DNA from: Pseudomonas asplenii
GTDB lineage: Bacteria > Pseudomonadota > Gammaproteobacteria > Pseudomonadales > Pseudomonadaceae
NCBI RefSeq assembly: GCF_001293465.1
Contig: NZ_JSYZ01000054.1
Location: 1 to 55,383, forward strand
Length of the DNA: 55,383 bases
Direction: 5' to 3'
The notes below the pieces were generated by a model. That model did not search any database. It had not been told where the DNA came from and saw only the letters and a list, made by a program, of their open reading frames with translations. A program made the position numbers and the translations under genes. This document shows, one piece after another, positions 39,977 through 49,490 of the stretch. The first letter of the stretch is position 1, and each line of letters opens with the position of its first letter.

Positions 39977-41736
39977 CTATCAATCCGATCAACATCGGCT
40001 CGGCGCCAAACGACGGCACCGGCCAGGACCTGCGGTCGGGCGGCCAGATCATCAACGACAACTTCGCCGAGCTGGATACCCGCACTGCGGCTGCCCAGGC
40101 GAAGGCCGAGCAGGGTGTTTCCGACGCGGCCGCCGCCCAGGCAACCGCAGATGCGGCGAAAGCCAAGGCAGATGCGGCGGTGCCCAGTGCTGCCCTGGGC
40201 GTCTCTGTCGCGCAACTGGTCAACGGCACTGTGCCGGCCGGCCAACTCCCGAGCTACGTCGACGACGTGCTCGAGTACCCGACCCTGGACGATTTCCCGG
40301 CTACCGGCGAGACCGGGAAGATCTACATCGCGATCAACGGCGGCGACAGCCCGACGAACCCGACCCGGCAGTATCGCTGGAGCGGTACTGCATTCGTGCT
40401 GATCCCGGCATCACCAGGTTCGACCGATCAGGTGCCGGAGGGCACAACCAATCTGTACTTCACCGCTGCTCGGGTTCGCTCGACGCTGCTCGCCGGCCTG
40501 GGCGCTGCTGTCAATGCCGCGATCCTCGCGAGCGACACGATCATGCAGGCCTTCGCCAAGCTGCAGGGCCAGCTCAATGCAAAGCTGGGCATAGGCGACA
40601 CTGCGGCCGACTCTGCGAAGCTGAACGGACAGGCTGCGTCGTTCTACACCGCACCGATGGTGGGAGCCACATCTTCAGCGGCTGGCACCAAGGGCCTGGT
40701 TCCTGCCCCGGCGGCAGGTGATCAGGACAAGTTTCTAGGGGGCGACGGAACCTACAAGGTTGCCGGTGGCGCAGGCATGCCAGTGGGCACTCTGTACGTG
40801 CACATGGGGCCAGCCGACAAGATTCCGGCCGGTATGCTGCCATTGAACGGTCAGTTTGTGGATCGCGGTACCTGGCCGCAACTGTGGGCCAAGTACAACA
40901 GCGGCGAGCTGTTGATGACCACGGAAGCCAACTGGTCGGCCGATCCGCTCATTCGCGGCCAGGCGACGCCGGGAAACGGAACCAACACATTCCGTTTGCC
41001 TGACCTGAACGGCGTACAGCCTGGAAGCATTGGCGGCGTGTTCGTTCGAGGATCGAACTCGGGTGCACCTGGTCCTGGCTACATGCGAATGGACCAGTTC
41101 CAGGGCTTCCGCATGGGCATTTGGGCGGCTACTGGCGGTGCTGGAAGCGGCTCCTTCAACATCACAAATGGTTACGCAACCGCCGCTGTTAGTGGCCAGG
41201 CCCAGGCCGAGGCGCGAAATTTCATCACTGACGGCACTAACGGAACTCCGCGAGTTGGGACTGAGACACGCCCGAAAGAGGTTACCTACACCTGGTGCAT
41301 CGTCGGGGCGACAACCACGAGCAACCCAGGCACTGTCGATGTGACCGCGCTGGCGACTCAGGTCAATGCGCAGCAAGCGCAGCTGGAGACCATCGACTTC
41401 ACAGTCATCTACCCCAATGGTGGAAGCGAGGCTTCCCCTGCACTGACAGCGGCCGGGTCCAGGTACACAAACCCCAGCCCATGGCCAGGGAAGAGGATCA
41501 TCTGCGAGGCGCAATTGCTGTACAACGGCAACTGGGTCGCCTCTGGTTGGTGGACAACAACAGGAACGGCCATCGGAACCAGAGCCGCACAGAACGCTGA
41601 CACTGTGATTACGGCTGTCGGTATTGGAGGTTGCATGATCGGCTATCAGTACGGCGGCGGCTCTTCGGATTACAACGCCGGCGGCACGTCAGCAAACTTG
41701 CCGGTGCGCGTCCGGTGCTGGAAGGTGAAAGGATGA
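39973..41736 (+). CDS. Tail fibre protein
   Basis: A 587-residue protein. The N-terminus (INPINIGSAPNDGTGQDLRS) is a virion-attachment domain followed by an Ala-rich coiled coil, a repetitive shaft, and a collar-like domain (MPVGTLYVHMGPADKIPAGM through FRLPDLNGVQPGSIGGVFVR). The C-terminal 130 residues form a separate receptor-binding module. It sits between M and L rather than after J, and carries no DGR variable region. Confidence 0.85.
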   Translation: MTINPINIGSAPNDGTGQDLRSGGQIINDNFAELDTRTAAAQAKAEQGVSDAAAAQATADAAKAKADAAVPSAALGVSVAQLVNGTVPAGQLPSYVDDVLEYPTLDDFPATGETGKIYIAINGGDSPTNPTRQYRWSGTAFVLIPASPGSTDQVPEGTTNLYFTAARVRSTLLAGLGAAVNAAILASDTIMQAFAKLQGQLNAKLGIGDTAADSAKLNGQAASFYTAPMVGATSSAAGTKGLVPAPAAGDQDKFLGGDGTYKVAGGAGMPVGTLYVHMGPADKIPAGMLPLNGQFVDRGTWPQLWAKYNSGELLMTTEANWSADPLIRGQATPGNGTNTFRLPDLNGVQPGSIGGVFVRGSNSGAPGPGYMRMDQFQGFRMGIWAATGGAGSGSFNITNGYATAAVSGQAQAEARNFITDGTNGTPRVGTETRPKEVTYTWCIVGATTTSNPGTVDVTALATQVNAQQAQLETIDFTVIYPNGGSEASPALTAAGSRYTNPSPWPGKRIICEAQLLYNGNWVASGWWTTTGTAIGTRAAQNADTVITAVGIGGCMIGYQYGGGSSDYNAGGTSANLPVRVRCWKVKG

Positions 41737-42107
41737 AGGTCTTCGGCAGAGTCGACAGCTTCGAAATGTGGGTTGATGAAACCGGCATGGAATGCCCGGA
41801 GGGTTGGATCGAAATGTCCAGCCAACGGCCGGACGGTCCGGACTCTCTGGATTTCACAGCCCGGCCAGACGGCACCTGGGCGATCACGCCGGCCACCTTG
41901 AAAGCCAAGGCCGCCGGCGTTGAGCTAGAGTGGCAGCAGGTGGAGATGGCCGTGATTGCCAACCAGTTGCTGGCACTCGAGGAGGAGGCGCCGGACGCCT
42001 TGCCGGGCAGCCGAAAAGACTGGTTGCAATACCGAACGAGGGTTCGCCTGTGGCATGAGTCGCCCGACTTTCCCACGCAAGAACAACGCCCCGTCCGACC
42101 TTCCTGA
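41733..42107 (+). CDS. Tail fibre assembly-like protein
   Basis: A 124-residue protein coupled by ATGA to the fibre gene. The C-terminus KDWLQYRTRVRLWHESPDFP is typical of fibre-associated chaperones. It probably folds or trimerises the fibre. Confidence 0.8.
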   Translation: MKVFGRVDSFEMWVDETGMECPEGWIEMSSQRPDGPDSLDFTARPDGTWAITPATLKAKAAGVELEWQQVEMAVIANQLLALEEEAPDALPGSRKDWLQYRTRVRLWHESPDFPTQEQRPVRPS

Positions 42108-42129
42108 ACCCATCTCACAAGAAACCAAT

Positions 42130-42816
42130 ATGGCAATCACAGCAGATATCCAGACCCTGGAGCCTGGCGCGTGGGTGGAGCTTTTCGAGCTCGACGCCAC
42201 GATGCTGGGCGCCGAGCTTTACCGTTTCCATGGCTACCCGCAGCAGTCGTCGATCTGGTGGCAGGGCAACGAGTACTCGCCCTGGCCCATCAAGGCCGAA
42301 GGCTTCGAGATGACGGGGCAGGGCAGCCAGCCCACACCAACCCTCTCTGTCGGTAACGTCGGCGGCTTCATCACCGCCCTGGTGCTGTACTTCGATGACC
42401 TGGTGGGCGCCAAGCTGGTCAGGCACCGCACGCTTGGTAAGTATCTCGACGACCAGCCCGAGGCCGATCCCGAAGAAGAACTGCCGCCTGATATCTGGTA
42501 CGTCGAGCGCAAGTCTGGCGAGGATCCAGGTGGTGTTGTGTCGTTCGAACTGGCTACCGCGCTGGACTTCCAGGGCGTGCAGCTTCCCCGCCGACAGATC
42601 GTGGCTAATGTCTGCTGGTGGCTGAGCTGCGGCGGGTACCGCGGGCCTTATTGCGGCTACAACGGGCCGCCGGTCGCCGACGAGAACGACGTGATAGTCA
42701 CCGACGCGGCCAAGGACAAGTGCGGCGGCCGGCTGAACAGTTGCAAGCTGCGCTTCGGCGCGAACAACCCGCTTCCCTACGGCAGCTTCCCGGCCGCAGG
42801 CCTGATCAGGACCTGA
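42130..42816 (+). CDS. Minor tail protein L
   Basis: A 228-residue lambda gpL family protein with the four-Cys iron-sulfur-type cluster region: ANVCWWLSCGGYRGPYCGYN and DKCGGRLNSCKLRFG. It is part of the tail tip. Confidence 0.93.
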   Translation: MAITADIQTLEPGAWVELFELDATMLGAELYRFHGYPQQSSIWWQGNEYSPWPIKAEGFEMTGQGSQPTPTLSVGNVGGFITALVLYFDDLVGAKLVRHRTLGKYLDDQPEADPEEELPPDIWYVERKSGEDPGGVVSFELATALDFQGVQLPRRQIVANVCWWLSCGGYRGPYCGYNGPPVADENDVIVTDAAKDKCGGRLNSCKLRFGANNPLPYGSFPAAGLIRT

Positions 42817-42819
42817 CCT

Positions 42820-43596
42820 ATGAACAAATCGACCCGCGCCGCGATCGAGCGGCACGCTATCGCAGAATACCCGCGGGAGTGCTGCGGCCTGGTGATCAGG
42901 GAAGGCCGCCGGGAGGTCTACGTCGAATGCAGGAACACAGCGTCGTCGCCGAGCGAGCACTTCCGCATGGCGCCGGAGGACTACGCCGCCGCCGAGGACC
43001 GTGGCCATGTGCTGGCGGTGGTGCACAGCCACCCCGACTTCCCTGCAACGCCGAGCGAAGCCGATCGGGTGTCGTGCGAGGCATCAGGCCTGCCCTGGCA
43101 CATCCTCGAAGTCCGGAAGGGCGACAACGAACAGGTGCTGGCCGGCGAGCTGGTGAGCTTTTCCCCCGAGGGCTACGAGTCTCCCCTGATCGGCCGGAAG
43201 TTTGCTCACGGCGTGCACGACTGCCTGAGCATCATTCTCGACTTCTACCGGCGTGAAATGGGCGTGGACCTCGGCAACTACCAGCGTGAAGACGGCTGGT
43301 GGAATCAAGGCGGCAACCTGTACCTGGAGAATCTGCCGGCGGCCGGCTTCGAAAAGGTTTCGACACTGCGGCACGGCGACATCGTGCTGATGCAGATCCG
43401 GTCCCCGGTGCCGAATCACGCCGGGGTATACCTGGCCGATGGCGTGCTGAAGACCGAACCGCATCACTTCCCCGCGCCCGGCTCGATCCTGCACCACCTG
43501 TACGGGCGCAACAGCAAGCGCGACACCTACGGCGGCTACTGGCAGGAGGTCACGGTCAGCTACTGGCGGTACCGGGATGCGCTGTCAATTGGTTGA
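42820..43596 (+). CDS. Tail tip protein K (JAB and NlpC/P60)
   Basis: A 258-residue protein with an N-terminal JAB/Mov34 metalloprotease (E20, HSHP at 69-72, S79 and D82) and a C-terminal NlpC/P60 peptidase (C135 in HDCLS, H200 in PNHAG). It resembles lambda gpK and probably cuts peptidoglycan or processes the tip. Confidence 0.92.
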   Translation: MNKSTRAAIERHAIAEYPRECCGLVIREGRREVYVECRNTASSPSEHFRMAPEDYAAAEDRGHVLAVVHSHPDFPATPSEADRVSCEASGLPWHILEVRKGDNEQVLAGELVSFSPEGYESPLIGRKFAHGVHDCLSIILDFYRREMGVDLGNYQREDGWWNQGGNLYLENLPAAGFEKVSTLRHGDIVLMQIRSPVPNHAGVYLADGVLKTEPHHFPAPGSILHHLYGRNSKRDTYGGYWQEVTVSYWRYRDALSIG

Positions 43597-44142
43597 TTAC
43601 TCTGGAAGCGAATATGCTGGGCACTCCTGAAACTCCCGAAGGAAAAGGTGGAAGAACTCAAGAAGCTGACGATGAGTCGATTCATCCGGCGCTCGATGGT
43701 AAGCGGTTATCAGATGTTGCGGCTCACTTCGTCGGAGTGAAAAAGTACGATACGCCAATACCACGTTTGCCAGAATCTGTTCGGCGTAGTCTGGGTATTT
43801 TGACTTGACCCACTCTTCCCATGCATCACCAAGGGCGTGGATAGCTCTCACGTCACGCGCCCGTGACTGGTCGCGATGTGTAAGCTCCAGGTACGAAAAA
43901 TAGGCTTCCCCGTCAATGCCGGAGGCGCAGCCGAGCGACATGAATTTGCCGCCGGGATTGTTCAGTTCGATGAGTAGAGGGCGAAGGCCGTTTTCTTCTG
44001 TCGCTTCATGAATTATCGATATCTGCTCGGGGTTTTCGATTAAATCGACTGCGCCATTGTTGTGGTCTCCGTCATCCCGAAGCTGAGGTATGTAAGGCCA
44101 GTTCTGAAAGTTTTCTGAGTCGAAGTCCTTCTTCATTGGCAT
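43597..44142 (-). CDS. Cargo protein A2, paralogue of the gene at 29760-30311
   Basis: A 181-residue protein: MKKDFDSENFQNWPYIPQL, NPEQISIIHEATEENGL and FSLRRSEPQHLITAYHRAP. It matches cargo A1 along its length. AAGGA precedes ATG 44142. It ends at the base after the K stop, on the opposite strand. Function unknown. Confidence 0.75.
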   Translation of the reverse strand: MPMKKDFDSENFQNWPYIPQLRDDGDHNNGAVDLIENPEQISIIHEATEENGLRPLLIELNNPGGKFMSLGCASGIDGEAYFSYLELTHRDQSRARDVRAIHALGDAWEEWVKSKYPDYAEQILANVVLAYRTFSLRRSEPQHLITAYHRAPDESTHRQLLEFFHLFLREFQECPAYSLPE

Positions 44143-44172
44143 GTGCTCGTCCTTGGCTGTACGTGGAGGTCA

Positions 44173-44254
44173 AAGGCTACTATCGTCGAACGGCTCAACG
44201 TTACTGGCATTGCGTCCACGCTGGATGCCCAGCCAGTCGCGGGCTACAGTCGAC
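44173..44254. promoter_or_regulatory. Conserved cargo-unit block, copy 2
   Basis: About 82 bases matching 30688-30768, with the exact run GCTGGATGCCCAGCCAG at 44219-44235. It separates the divergent cargo A2 and lipoprotein genes. Confidence 0.6.
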
Positions 44255-44278
44255 ACTTCAATGAACAAGGAGGTGGTC

Positions 44279-44566
44279 ATGCGGAGTTCAATTTTTTTGG
44301 CTGCAGTAGCTCTGGCGCTGACTCTTTCCGGATGTGCTGGGACAAGCTTTTCCTATGATGATGCCAGAAGGGTCCAGGTAGGTATGACTGAGGAGCAGGT
44401 GACTCAGATCATGGGGCCGCCGTACTCAGTCGTCTCACGCCCTGACGGTCAAATGTGGATTTGGAGTCACGCGAACGGTATGACGGGTGCGAGCAGAGTG
44501 GTTTCTTTCCGTTTAATGGATGGCAAGGTCGTTGAAGTACCGACCATTCCGGCGAGCTTCAAGTAA
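44279..44566 (+). CDS. Lipoprotein with SmpA/BamE-like domain
   Basis: A 95-residue lipoprotein: signal sequence with lipobox LSGC (residue about 19), then VQVGMTEEQVTQIMGPPYSV, the SmpA/OmlA (BamE-like) pattern. AAGGAGG lies upstream. As a moron divergent from cargo A2 it may alter the outer membrane during lysogeny. Confidence 0.8.
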   Translation: MRSSIFLAAVALALTLSGCAGTSFSYDDARRVQVGMTEEQVTQIMGPPYSVVSRPDGQMWIWSHANGMTGASRVVSFRLMDGKVVEVPTIPASFK

Positions 44567-44683
44567 CCAATCAGGGACCGATATGCGAATCTTGATTGCG
44601 GTTCTTTACATTCTGGCAATAACCAACCCAAGGCGCGTCGAAAGTCATGGCTGACTGCGCCAGGTGACATCGCCAATATTTTC

Positions 44684-44707
44684 AACCGCCTACGGGCGGT
44701 TTTTTAT
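44684..44707 (+). terminator. Terminator of the lipoprotein gene
   Basis: AACCGCC-TACG-GGCGGTT followed by T-run. Confidence 0.9.
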
Positions 44708-44721
44708 TACCCGGAGGAAGC

Positions 44722-45300
44722 ATGAGTGAGAGCTCAGAAAAGATGCAGACAGTCCTACTGTCTGGGTCGCTTGCAAGAACGTTTGGCCGACGCCATCGAA
44801 TGACGACGTCCGGCGGATTCAGGGACATCATGGGCTATTTTCGGCAGTTCCCTGGGTTCGAGAAGCATATGGCCGAGAGTTCCCGGAAAGGGATGCGATA
44901 CGCGATCTTCAACGGAAAAGAGAACATCGGTGAGGATGACCTTGGAAAGCCCACTGGCCATGATGTGGTTCGTATTGTGCCGGTTATCTCTGGGTCGAAG
45001 CGCGCAGGTCTTCTGCAGACAATCATTGGCGTGGTGCTGATCGCGGTGTCATTTATTCCGGGGTTTCAAGGGCTTGCCCCAGTTGGTATTTCGCTCGCTT
45101 TGGGCGGGGTGGTTCAGATGCTGAGTCCGCAGGCAAAAGGCCTGGGCACGCAGGACAGCCCAAATAACCGGCCGAGCTACAGCTTCAACGGCGCCGTGAA
45201 TACGAGCGTCCAGGGCAACCCGGTACCGCTCGGCTACGGCAAGATGATTGTCGGTAGCGCTGTGATCAGCGCCGGTATCTATGCCGAGAACCAGATGTAA
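44722..45300 (+). CDS. Tail assembly protein I
   Basis: A 192-residue lambda gpI family protein: VLLSGSLARTFGRRHRMTTS, then the hydrophobic segment LQTIIGVVLIAVSFIPGF and the C-terminal YSFNGAVNTSVQGNPVPLGY. The ribosome site is GGAGGAAG. It is needed for tail-tip assembly before J. Confidence 0.9.
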   Translation: MSESSEKMQTVLLSGSLARTFGRRHRMTTSGGFRDIMGYFRQFPGFEKHMAESSRKGMRYAIFNGKENIGEDDLGKPTGHDVVRIVPVISGSKRAGLLQTIIGVVLIAVSFIPGFQGLAPVGISLALGGVVQMLSPQAKGLGTQDSPNNRPSYSFNGAVNTSVQGNPVPLGYGKMIVGSAVISAGIYAENQM

Positions 45301-45320
45301 CTGTCCTCGTCACCTACCCA

Positions 45321-45347
45321 GGCCCGCCTCGAGCGGGCTTTTTTTCG
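45321..45347 (+). terminator. Hairpin terminator between I and J
   Basis: GCCCGC and GCGGGC arms followed by seven T residues. Confidence 0.8.
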
Positions 45348-45361
45348 TCTGAAGGAAAGTC

Positions 45362-48300
45362 ATGATCGAAATTCCATTCATCGCCGGCAGCAAAGGTGGC
45401 GAGTCAAAGCCGCGCCCGGCGGTTGAAGCTCCCGACAACCTGCAGAGCATCGCATATGCACGCATTCTCGACTTGGTGAGCGAAGGTGAGATCCGTGGGC
45501 TGGTGAACGGCATGCAGTCTGTCTTCCTCGACGAGACGCCGCTCGCCAATGCCGACGGAACGCTCAACTTCAGCGGTGTCACCCTTGACACGCGCTACGG
45601 CAGCCAGGACCAGGAACATATCGCAGGCTTCCCGGCTGTAGAAAGCGAGATCGGCGTGAGTGTCGAACTTCGCTATGGCCAGCCGTGGACTAGAGCAGTC
45701 ACCAATCTGCAGTTGTCTGCCGTCCGCATCCGGCTTTCTACGCCACGCTTGGCGCAGACAAACTCAAGCAACGGTGACACGAACGGGTATTCGGTTTCGT
45801 ATCGTATCGAGGTGTCGACGGACAATGGGCCGTTTGTGACCGTGCTGTCTGCGGCGTTCAGCGGCAAGACCACCACCAAGTACGAGCGCTCCCATCGGAT
45901 CGACCTACCAGAGGCGAGCAGTGGCTGGCAGGTGCGCGTCACCCGGCTGACCCCAAACAGTACTTCGGGCCTGATCGCGGATACGACGAACATCGATGCG
46001 ATCACAGAGATCATCGACGCCAAGATGCGCTATCCAGGGTCGGCGATCATCGGCCTGCAGTTCGACGCATCGCAGTTCCAATCGATTCCAACACGCGCGT
46101 TTGAGCTGTACCTGCGGATAATCCGCGTCCCCAGCAACTACGATCCCGACACAAGGACGTACAGCGGCGTGTGGGATGGCTCCTTCAAGACCGCATGGAC
46201 CGACAACCCGGCGTGGATCTTCTACGACCTGCTGCTGCATTTTCGCTATGGCCTTGGTCATCTGCTTAATGCCGCCCAGGTGGACAAGTGGGAGCTGTAC
46301 CGGATCGGTCAGTACTGCGATCAGCCGGTACCGGACGGGAAGGGCGGCACCGAGCCGCGGTTCACCTGCAACCTGTTCTTGCAGACCCGGGCAAATGCCC
46401 TCGACGTGCTGCAGGACCTGGCCACCACCTTCCGCGGCATGAGCTATTGGGCCGCCGGCTCGGTCATGGCTGTCGCCGATATCCCAGAGGATCCGGCATA
46501 CACGTACTCAAACGCGAACGTGATCGACGGCAAGTTCGCCTATACCGGGTCGGCGAAGAAGACCCGCTACACCGTGGCACTGGTGAGCTGGAACGACCCG
46601 GCGGATTTCTACAGGCCGAAAGTCGAGTATGTCGACGACCAGGCCGGCATCGCGCGGTACGGCATCCAGCAGACGGAAATGACTGCCACCGGGTGCACCT
46701 CCCAGGCGCAGGCCCAGCGCATCGGCAAATGGGCACTGCTGACCAACCGCCTGGAAACCGAGAGCGTTTCTTTCTCGGTGGGCCTGGATGGGGCAATGGC
46801 CCGCCCTGGGCAGATCATCCGGATCGCTGACAACGACCGTGCCGGCCGGAGGATCGGCGGTCGCCTGCGCTCTGCGACGCTCGACACGCTGATCCTCGAT
46901 GCCGATGTGACGGCGTACCCTGGCGACACTATCACGCTGATCATGCCCACCGGGAAGGCCGTCTCCCGCAAGATCAAGTCCTCCGGCTACCCGCTGACAT
47001 GGGACCAGAACGGTATCAAGTGGGACAACGGTACCGTGACCCTGGACACCACTGGGTTCCCGTCAGAGGTTCAGCAGGTTGTTCTTGCTGAAGAACTCGA
47101 CGAGCTACCGCCAACCCACTCTATGTGGGCGATCGACTCGACTACCCTGGCCACCCAGCTTTTCCGTGTCATGTCGGTTGCCGAGGATTTCTCAGATTCG
47201 GAGATCAAGTTCACGATCACGGGCGTGAAGCACAGCCCGAGCAAGTATGACGCGATCGACAACGGCACGCGGATCGAGCGGCCACCAGTGACCGTCATCC
47301 CGCCTAGCGTTCAGCCACCACCGGCAAACGTCGAGGTCAGTAATGACCACTTCGTCGACCAAGGCAGCGCCGTCAGCGTGATGACGATCACCTGGGAGAA
47401 GCCCGAGGCGGCCATTGCCTATGAGGTGTACTGGCGCAAGAACGATGGTGATTGGATATTCGCGGGCCGCACCGGCACGACGTCTATCGACGTCAGCGGG
47501 ATCTACGCAGGCCGGTACGTAGCGAAGGTTCGGGCGATCAACTCGCTCGACATCGGGTCTGTGTTCGCGACGTCGGCCGAGACCGCGCTGAACGGCAAGA
47601 CGACGCCTCCGCCTGTGCCGTCTTCGTTCACTGCGGAGTCGATCGTCTTCGGCATCAAGCTGAAATGGGGTATCCCCGCCGGGCTGAGCACGGCGGACCT
47701 GCAGCGCACTGAGATCTGGTACAGCAAGACAAATAACATCAGCGAGGCGATCAAGTTTGGCGACTATGCATACCCGCAGACCGATCTGACGATCATGGGT
47801 CTGGCCGCCGGCGTGCGGTTCTTTTTCTGGGCGCGCTTGGTTGACCGAATCGGTAACGTCGGCGCCTTCTACGGTCCAGTCACCGGCCAATCGTCGGCGG
47901 ATGCCGGGCCGATCCTCGACTATCTGAACGACCAGATTACCGAGACCCAGCTCAGCCAGCACCTGCTGGAGAAGATTGAGTCTGGTGGGGGAGCCCAGGT
48001 CGAGGTCGAAGCGCTGAAGACCGAATTGGCTGCGATGTACAGCATCAAGACCCAGCTCACCGTCGACGGCAAGCCATATCTCGCAGGCATCGGTGTTGGC
48101 GTTGAAAACGATGACGGGATCATAACGAGCCAGGTTCTGATCGCGGCCAGCCGCTTTGCGATCATCGACCCGAACACGACCGATGTCTTCTACCCGTTCG
48201 TTGTGGAAGGGGACAAGGCGTACATCAAGTCGGCATTCATCGAGGACGGCTCGATCACGATGCTGAAGATCGGGCAGTACCTGCAATCGGATGACTATAT

Positions 48301-48457
48301 CCAAGGCACGCAAGGTTGGCGCCTGGACAAGGCTGGAAACATCGAGTTCAACGGGCCTACTCCTGGTGGAGGCCGTCTGACAATGACAAACCGGGCAGTG
48401 AAGGTATACGACGCTGCAGGTGTAAAACGGGTTCAACTTGGAGACCTCAGTGCATGA
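45362..48457 (+). CDS. Tail tip attachment protein J (central tail fibre)
   Basis: A 1031-residue lambda gpJ-like protein: N-terminal IAYARILDLVSEGEIRGLVN, a baseplate-hub region to about 600, fibronectin-like domains at about 645-830, and a C-terminal DUF1983-like part (VSWN-free here, with QYLQSDDYIQGTQGWRLDKA). It forms the tip that contacts the receptor. Confidence 0.92.
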   Translation: MIEIPFIAGSKGGESKPRPAVEAPDNLQSIAYARILDLVSEGEIRGLVNGMQSVFLDETPLANADGTLNFSGVTLDTRYGSQDQEHIAGFPAVESEIGVSVELRYGQPWTRAVTNLQLSAVRIRLSTPRLAQTNSSNGDTNGYSVSYRIEVSTDNGPFVTVLSAAFSGKTTTKYERSHRIDLPEASSGWQVRVTRLTPNSTSGLIADTTNIDAITEIIDAKMRYPGSAIIGLQFDASQFQSIPTRAFELYLRIIRVPSNYDPDTRTYSGVWDGSFKTAWTDNPAWIFYDLLLHFRYGLGHLLNAAQVDKWELYRIGQYCDQPVPDGKGGTEPRFTCNLFLQTRANALDVLQDLATTFRGMSYWAAGSVMAVADIPEDPAYTYSNANVIDGKFAYTGSAKKTRYTVALVSWNDPADFYRPKVEYVDDQAGIARYGIQQTEMTATGCTSQAQAQRIGKWALLTNRLETESVSFSVGLDGAMARPGQIIRIADNDRAGRRIGGRLRSATLDTLILDADVTAYPGDTITLIMPTGKAVSRKIKSSGYPLTWDQNGIKWDNGTVTLDTTGFPSEVQQVVLAEELDELPPTHSMWAIDSTTLATQLFRVMSVAEDFSDSEIKFTITGVKHSPSKYDAIDNGTRIERPPVTVIPPSVQPPPANVEVSNDHFVDQGSAVSVMTITWEKPEAAIAYEVYWRKNDGDWIFAGRTGTTSIDVSGIYAGRYVAKVRAINSLDIGSVFATSAETALNGKTTPPPVPSSFTAESIVFGIKLKWGIPAGLSTADLQRTEIWYSKTNNISEAIKFGDYAYPQTDLTIMGLAAGVRFFFWARLVDRIGNVGAFYGPVTGQSSADAGPILDYLNDQITETQLSQHLLEKIESGGGAQVEVEALKTELAAMYSIKTQLTVDGKPYLAGIGVGVENDDGIITSQVLIAASRFAIIDPNTTDVFYPFVVEGDKAYIKSAFIEDGSITMLKIGQYLQSDDYIQGTQGWRLDKAGNIEFNGPTPGGGRLTMTNRAVKVYDAAGVKRVQLGDLSA

Positions 48458-48786
48458 GCCATGGGCTAAGGATATGGGGTGCTGACGGAAGCTTGTTATT
48501 TGATACCGGAACAATTACATGGAGAATTGTTTTGTCTGAGATTGTGTCTTTTGCAAACTCGTCGGCTAGCACAAAAACTTTCTCGGTGCCGGGATGCAAT
48601 CCAAGTAATTCTGTTGCCTTTGTCCTGCCAATGAACAACGAAACAGGCAATGGCACAACGGCGCGCCAGCTCGAGGCGCAGATGGGCGCCGATGTTGTTT
48701 ATTGCAGAAATTTTCTAGGAGGCTACCCGGATAGGCCCAGTATTTCTTGGGCAACCATGCGGTTAATCGTCATGAGGTGGAACTAA
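48454..48786 (+). CDS. Tail-tip associated protein 1
   Basis: A 110-residue protein starting inside the J stop. It begins MSHGLRIWGADGSLLFDTG, a motif also seen inside the next gene (YGMRLWDSGGKLIFDSG). Such proteins follow J in many Pseudomonas phages (DUF6453-like) and probably decorate the tip. Confidence 0.7.
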   Translation: MSHGLRIWGADGSLLFDTGTITWRIVLSEIVSFANSSASTKTFSVPGCNPSNSVAFVLPMNNETGNGTTARQLEAQMGADVVYCRNFLGGYPDRPSISWATMRLIVMRWN

Positions 48787-49439
48787 TGAGCTATGGCCTA
48801 TCCGTTGTGAATGACTCTGGAGCCGTGTCGATAGATTCGGAGTTCTCAAGGCTCTGCGTATTTCACAGGGGCAGATACGTGGTTTCTGGAGGAGCCGGTT
48901 CTATTGGGTTCTCAGCGCCAATCCCTTCGCAGGAGCCGCCCCTGGTTTTCCTGAAACCTGACAATAATTCCGGGTCAGTGGCTGTCGGCTGCATCATCTC
49001 TGGCGCCCCTGGTGCATGGACGGGGGTCACGATCACGGGCACGAACAGTTCCGGAAGCCTTTTTGTCGCTGCCTTTAAAGCGTCTCCTGTCAGTGATTAT
49101 GGGATGAGGCTTTGGGACTCAGGCGGAAAACTTATTTTTGATTCAGGAAATTCAGCGGCAGTTTTCACTAGAGTTCTTCAGAACTGGACATACACCCACT
49201 CAACTGTTGACGCTCAGGGGTATTACACCAACTACTACTATGTTCCTCTAGATTTGAGTTCTGGTGACTATCTCATGATAAATAACGCAAGGATGTGGAT
49301 GATGGCTGCGAATAATACATCCAGGGTCACCGGCATGTTTTTTGATTTTGCTTCCGGCGTTTTAAGGTTTACGACGACGGCTATTCAAAACCCATTCTAC
49401 TTTTCTCTTCCTGCGATATTCGGAAAGCCCGTCGCCTGA
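48786..49439 (+). CDS. Tail-tip associated protein 2
   Basis: A 217-residue protein starting MSYGLSVVNDSGAVSIDSEF, TAATG-coupled to the preceding gene. It is rich in Ser, Gly and aromatic residues with an internal copy of the LWDSGGKLIFDSG motif. Probably a receptor-region protein; its lower GC than J suggests exchange. Confidence 0.7.
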   Translation: MSYGLSVVNDSGAVSIDSEFSRLCVFHRGRYVVSGGAGSIGFSAPIPSQEPPLVFLKPDNNSGSVAVGCIISGAPGAWTGVTITGTNSSGSLFVAAFKASPVSDYGMRLWDSGGKLIFDSGNSAAVFTRVLQNWTYTHSTVDAQGYYTNYYYVPLDLSSGDYLMINNARMWMMAANNTSRVTGMFFDFASGVLRFTTTAIQNPFYFSLPAIFGKPVA

Positions 49440-49490
49440 GTTTCAATCGATAACAGTCACTATACGAATTTTCTCTAAGGAGGTGGGCTT

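Noticed and set aside
39973..41736. Tail fibre as a third DGR target
   Set aside because: No sequence matching TR or the ELRVRPVR end was found in the fibre or J genes.
47192..48514. 440-codon minus-strand open frame
   Set aside because: Fully antisense to J; low-complexity Arg/Asp composition typical of a shadow frame.
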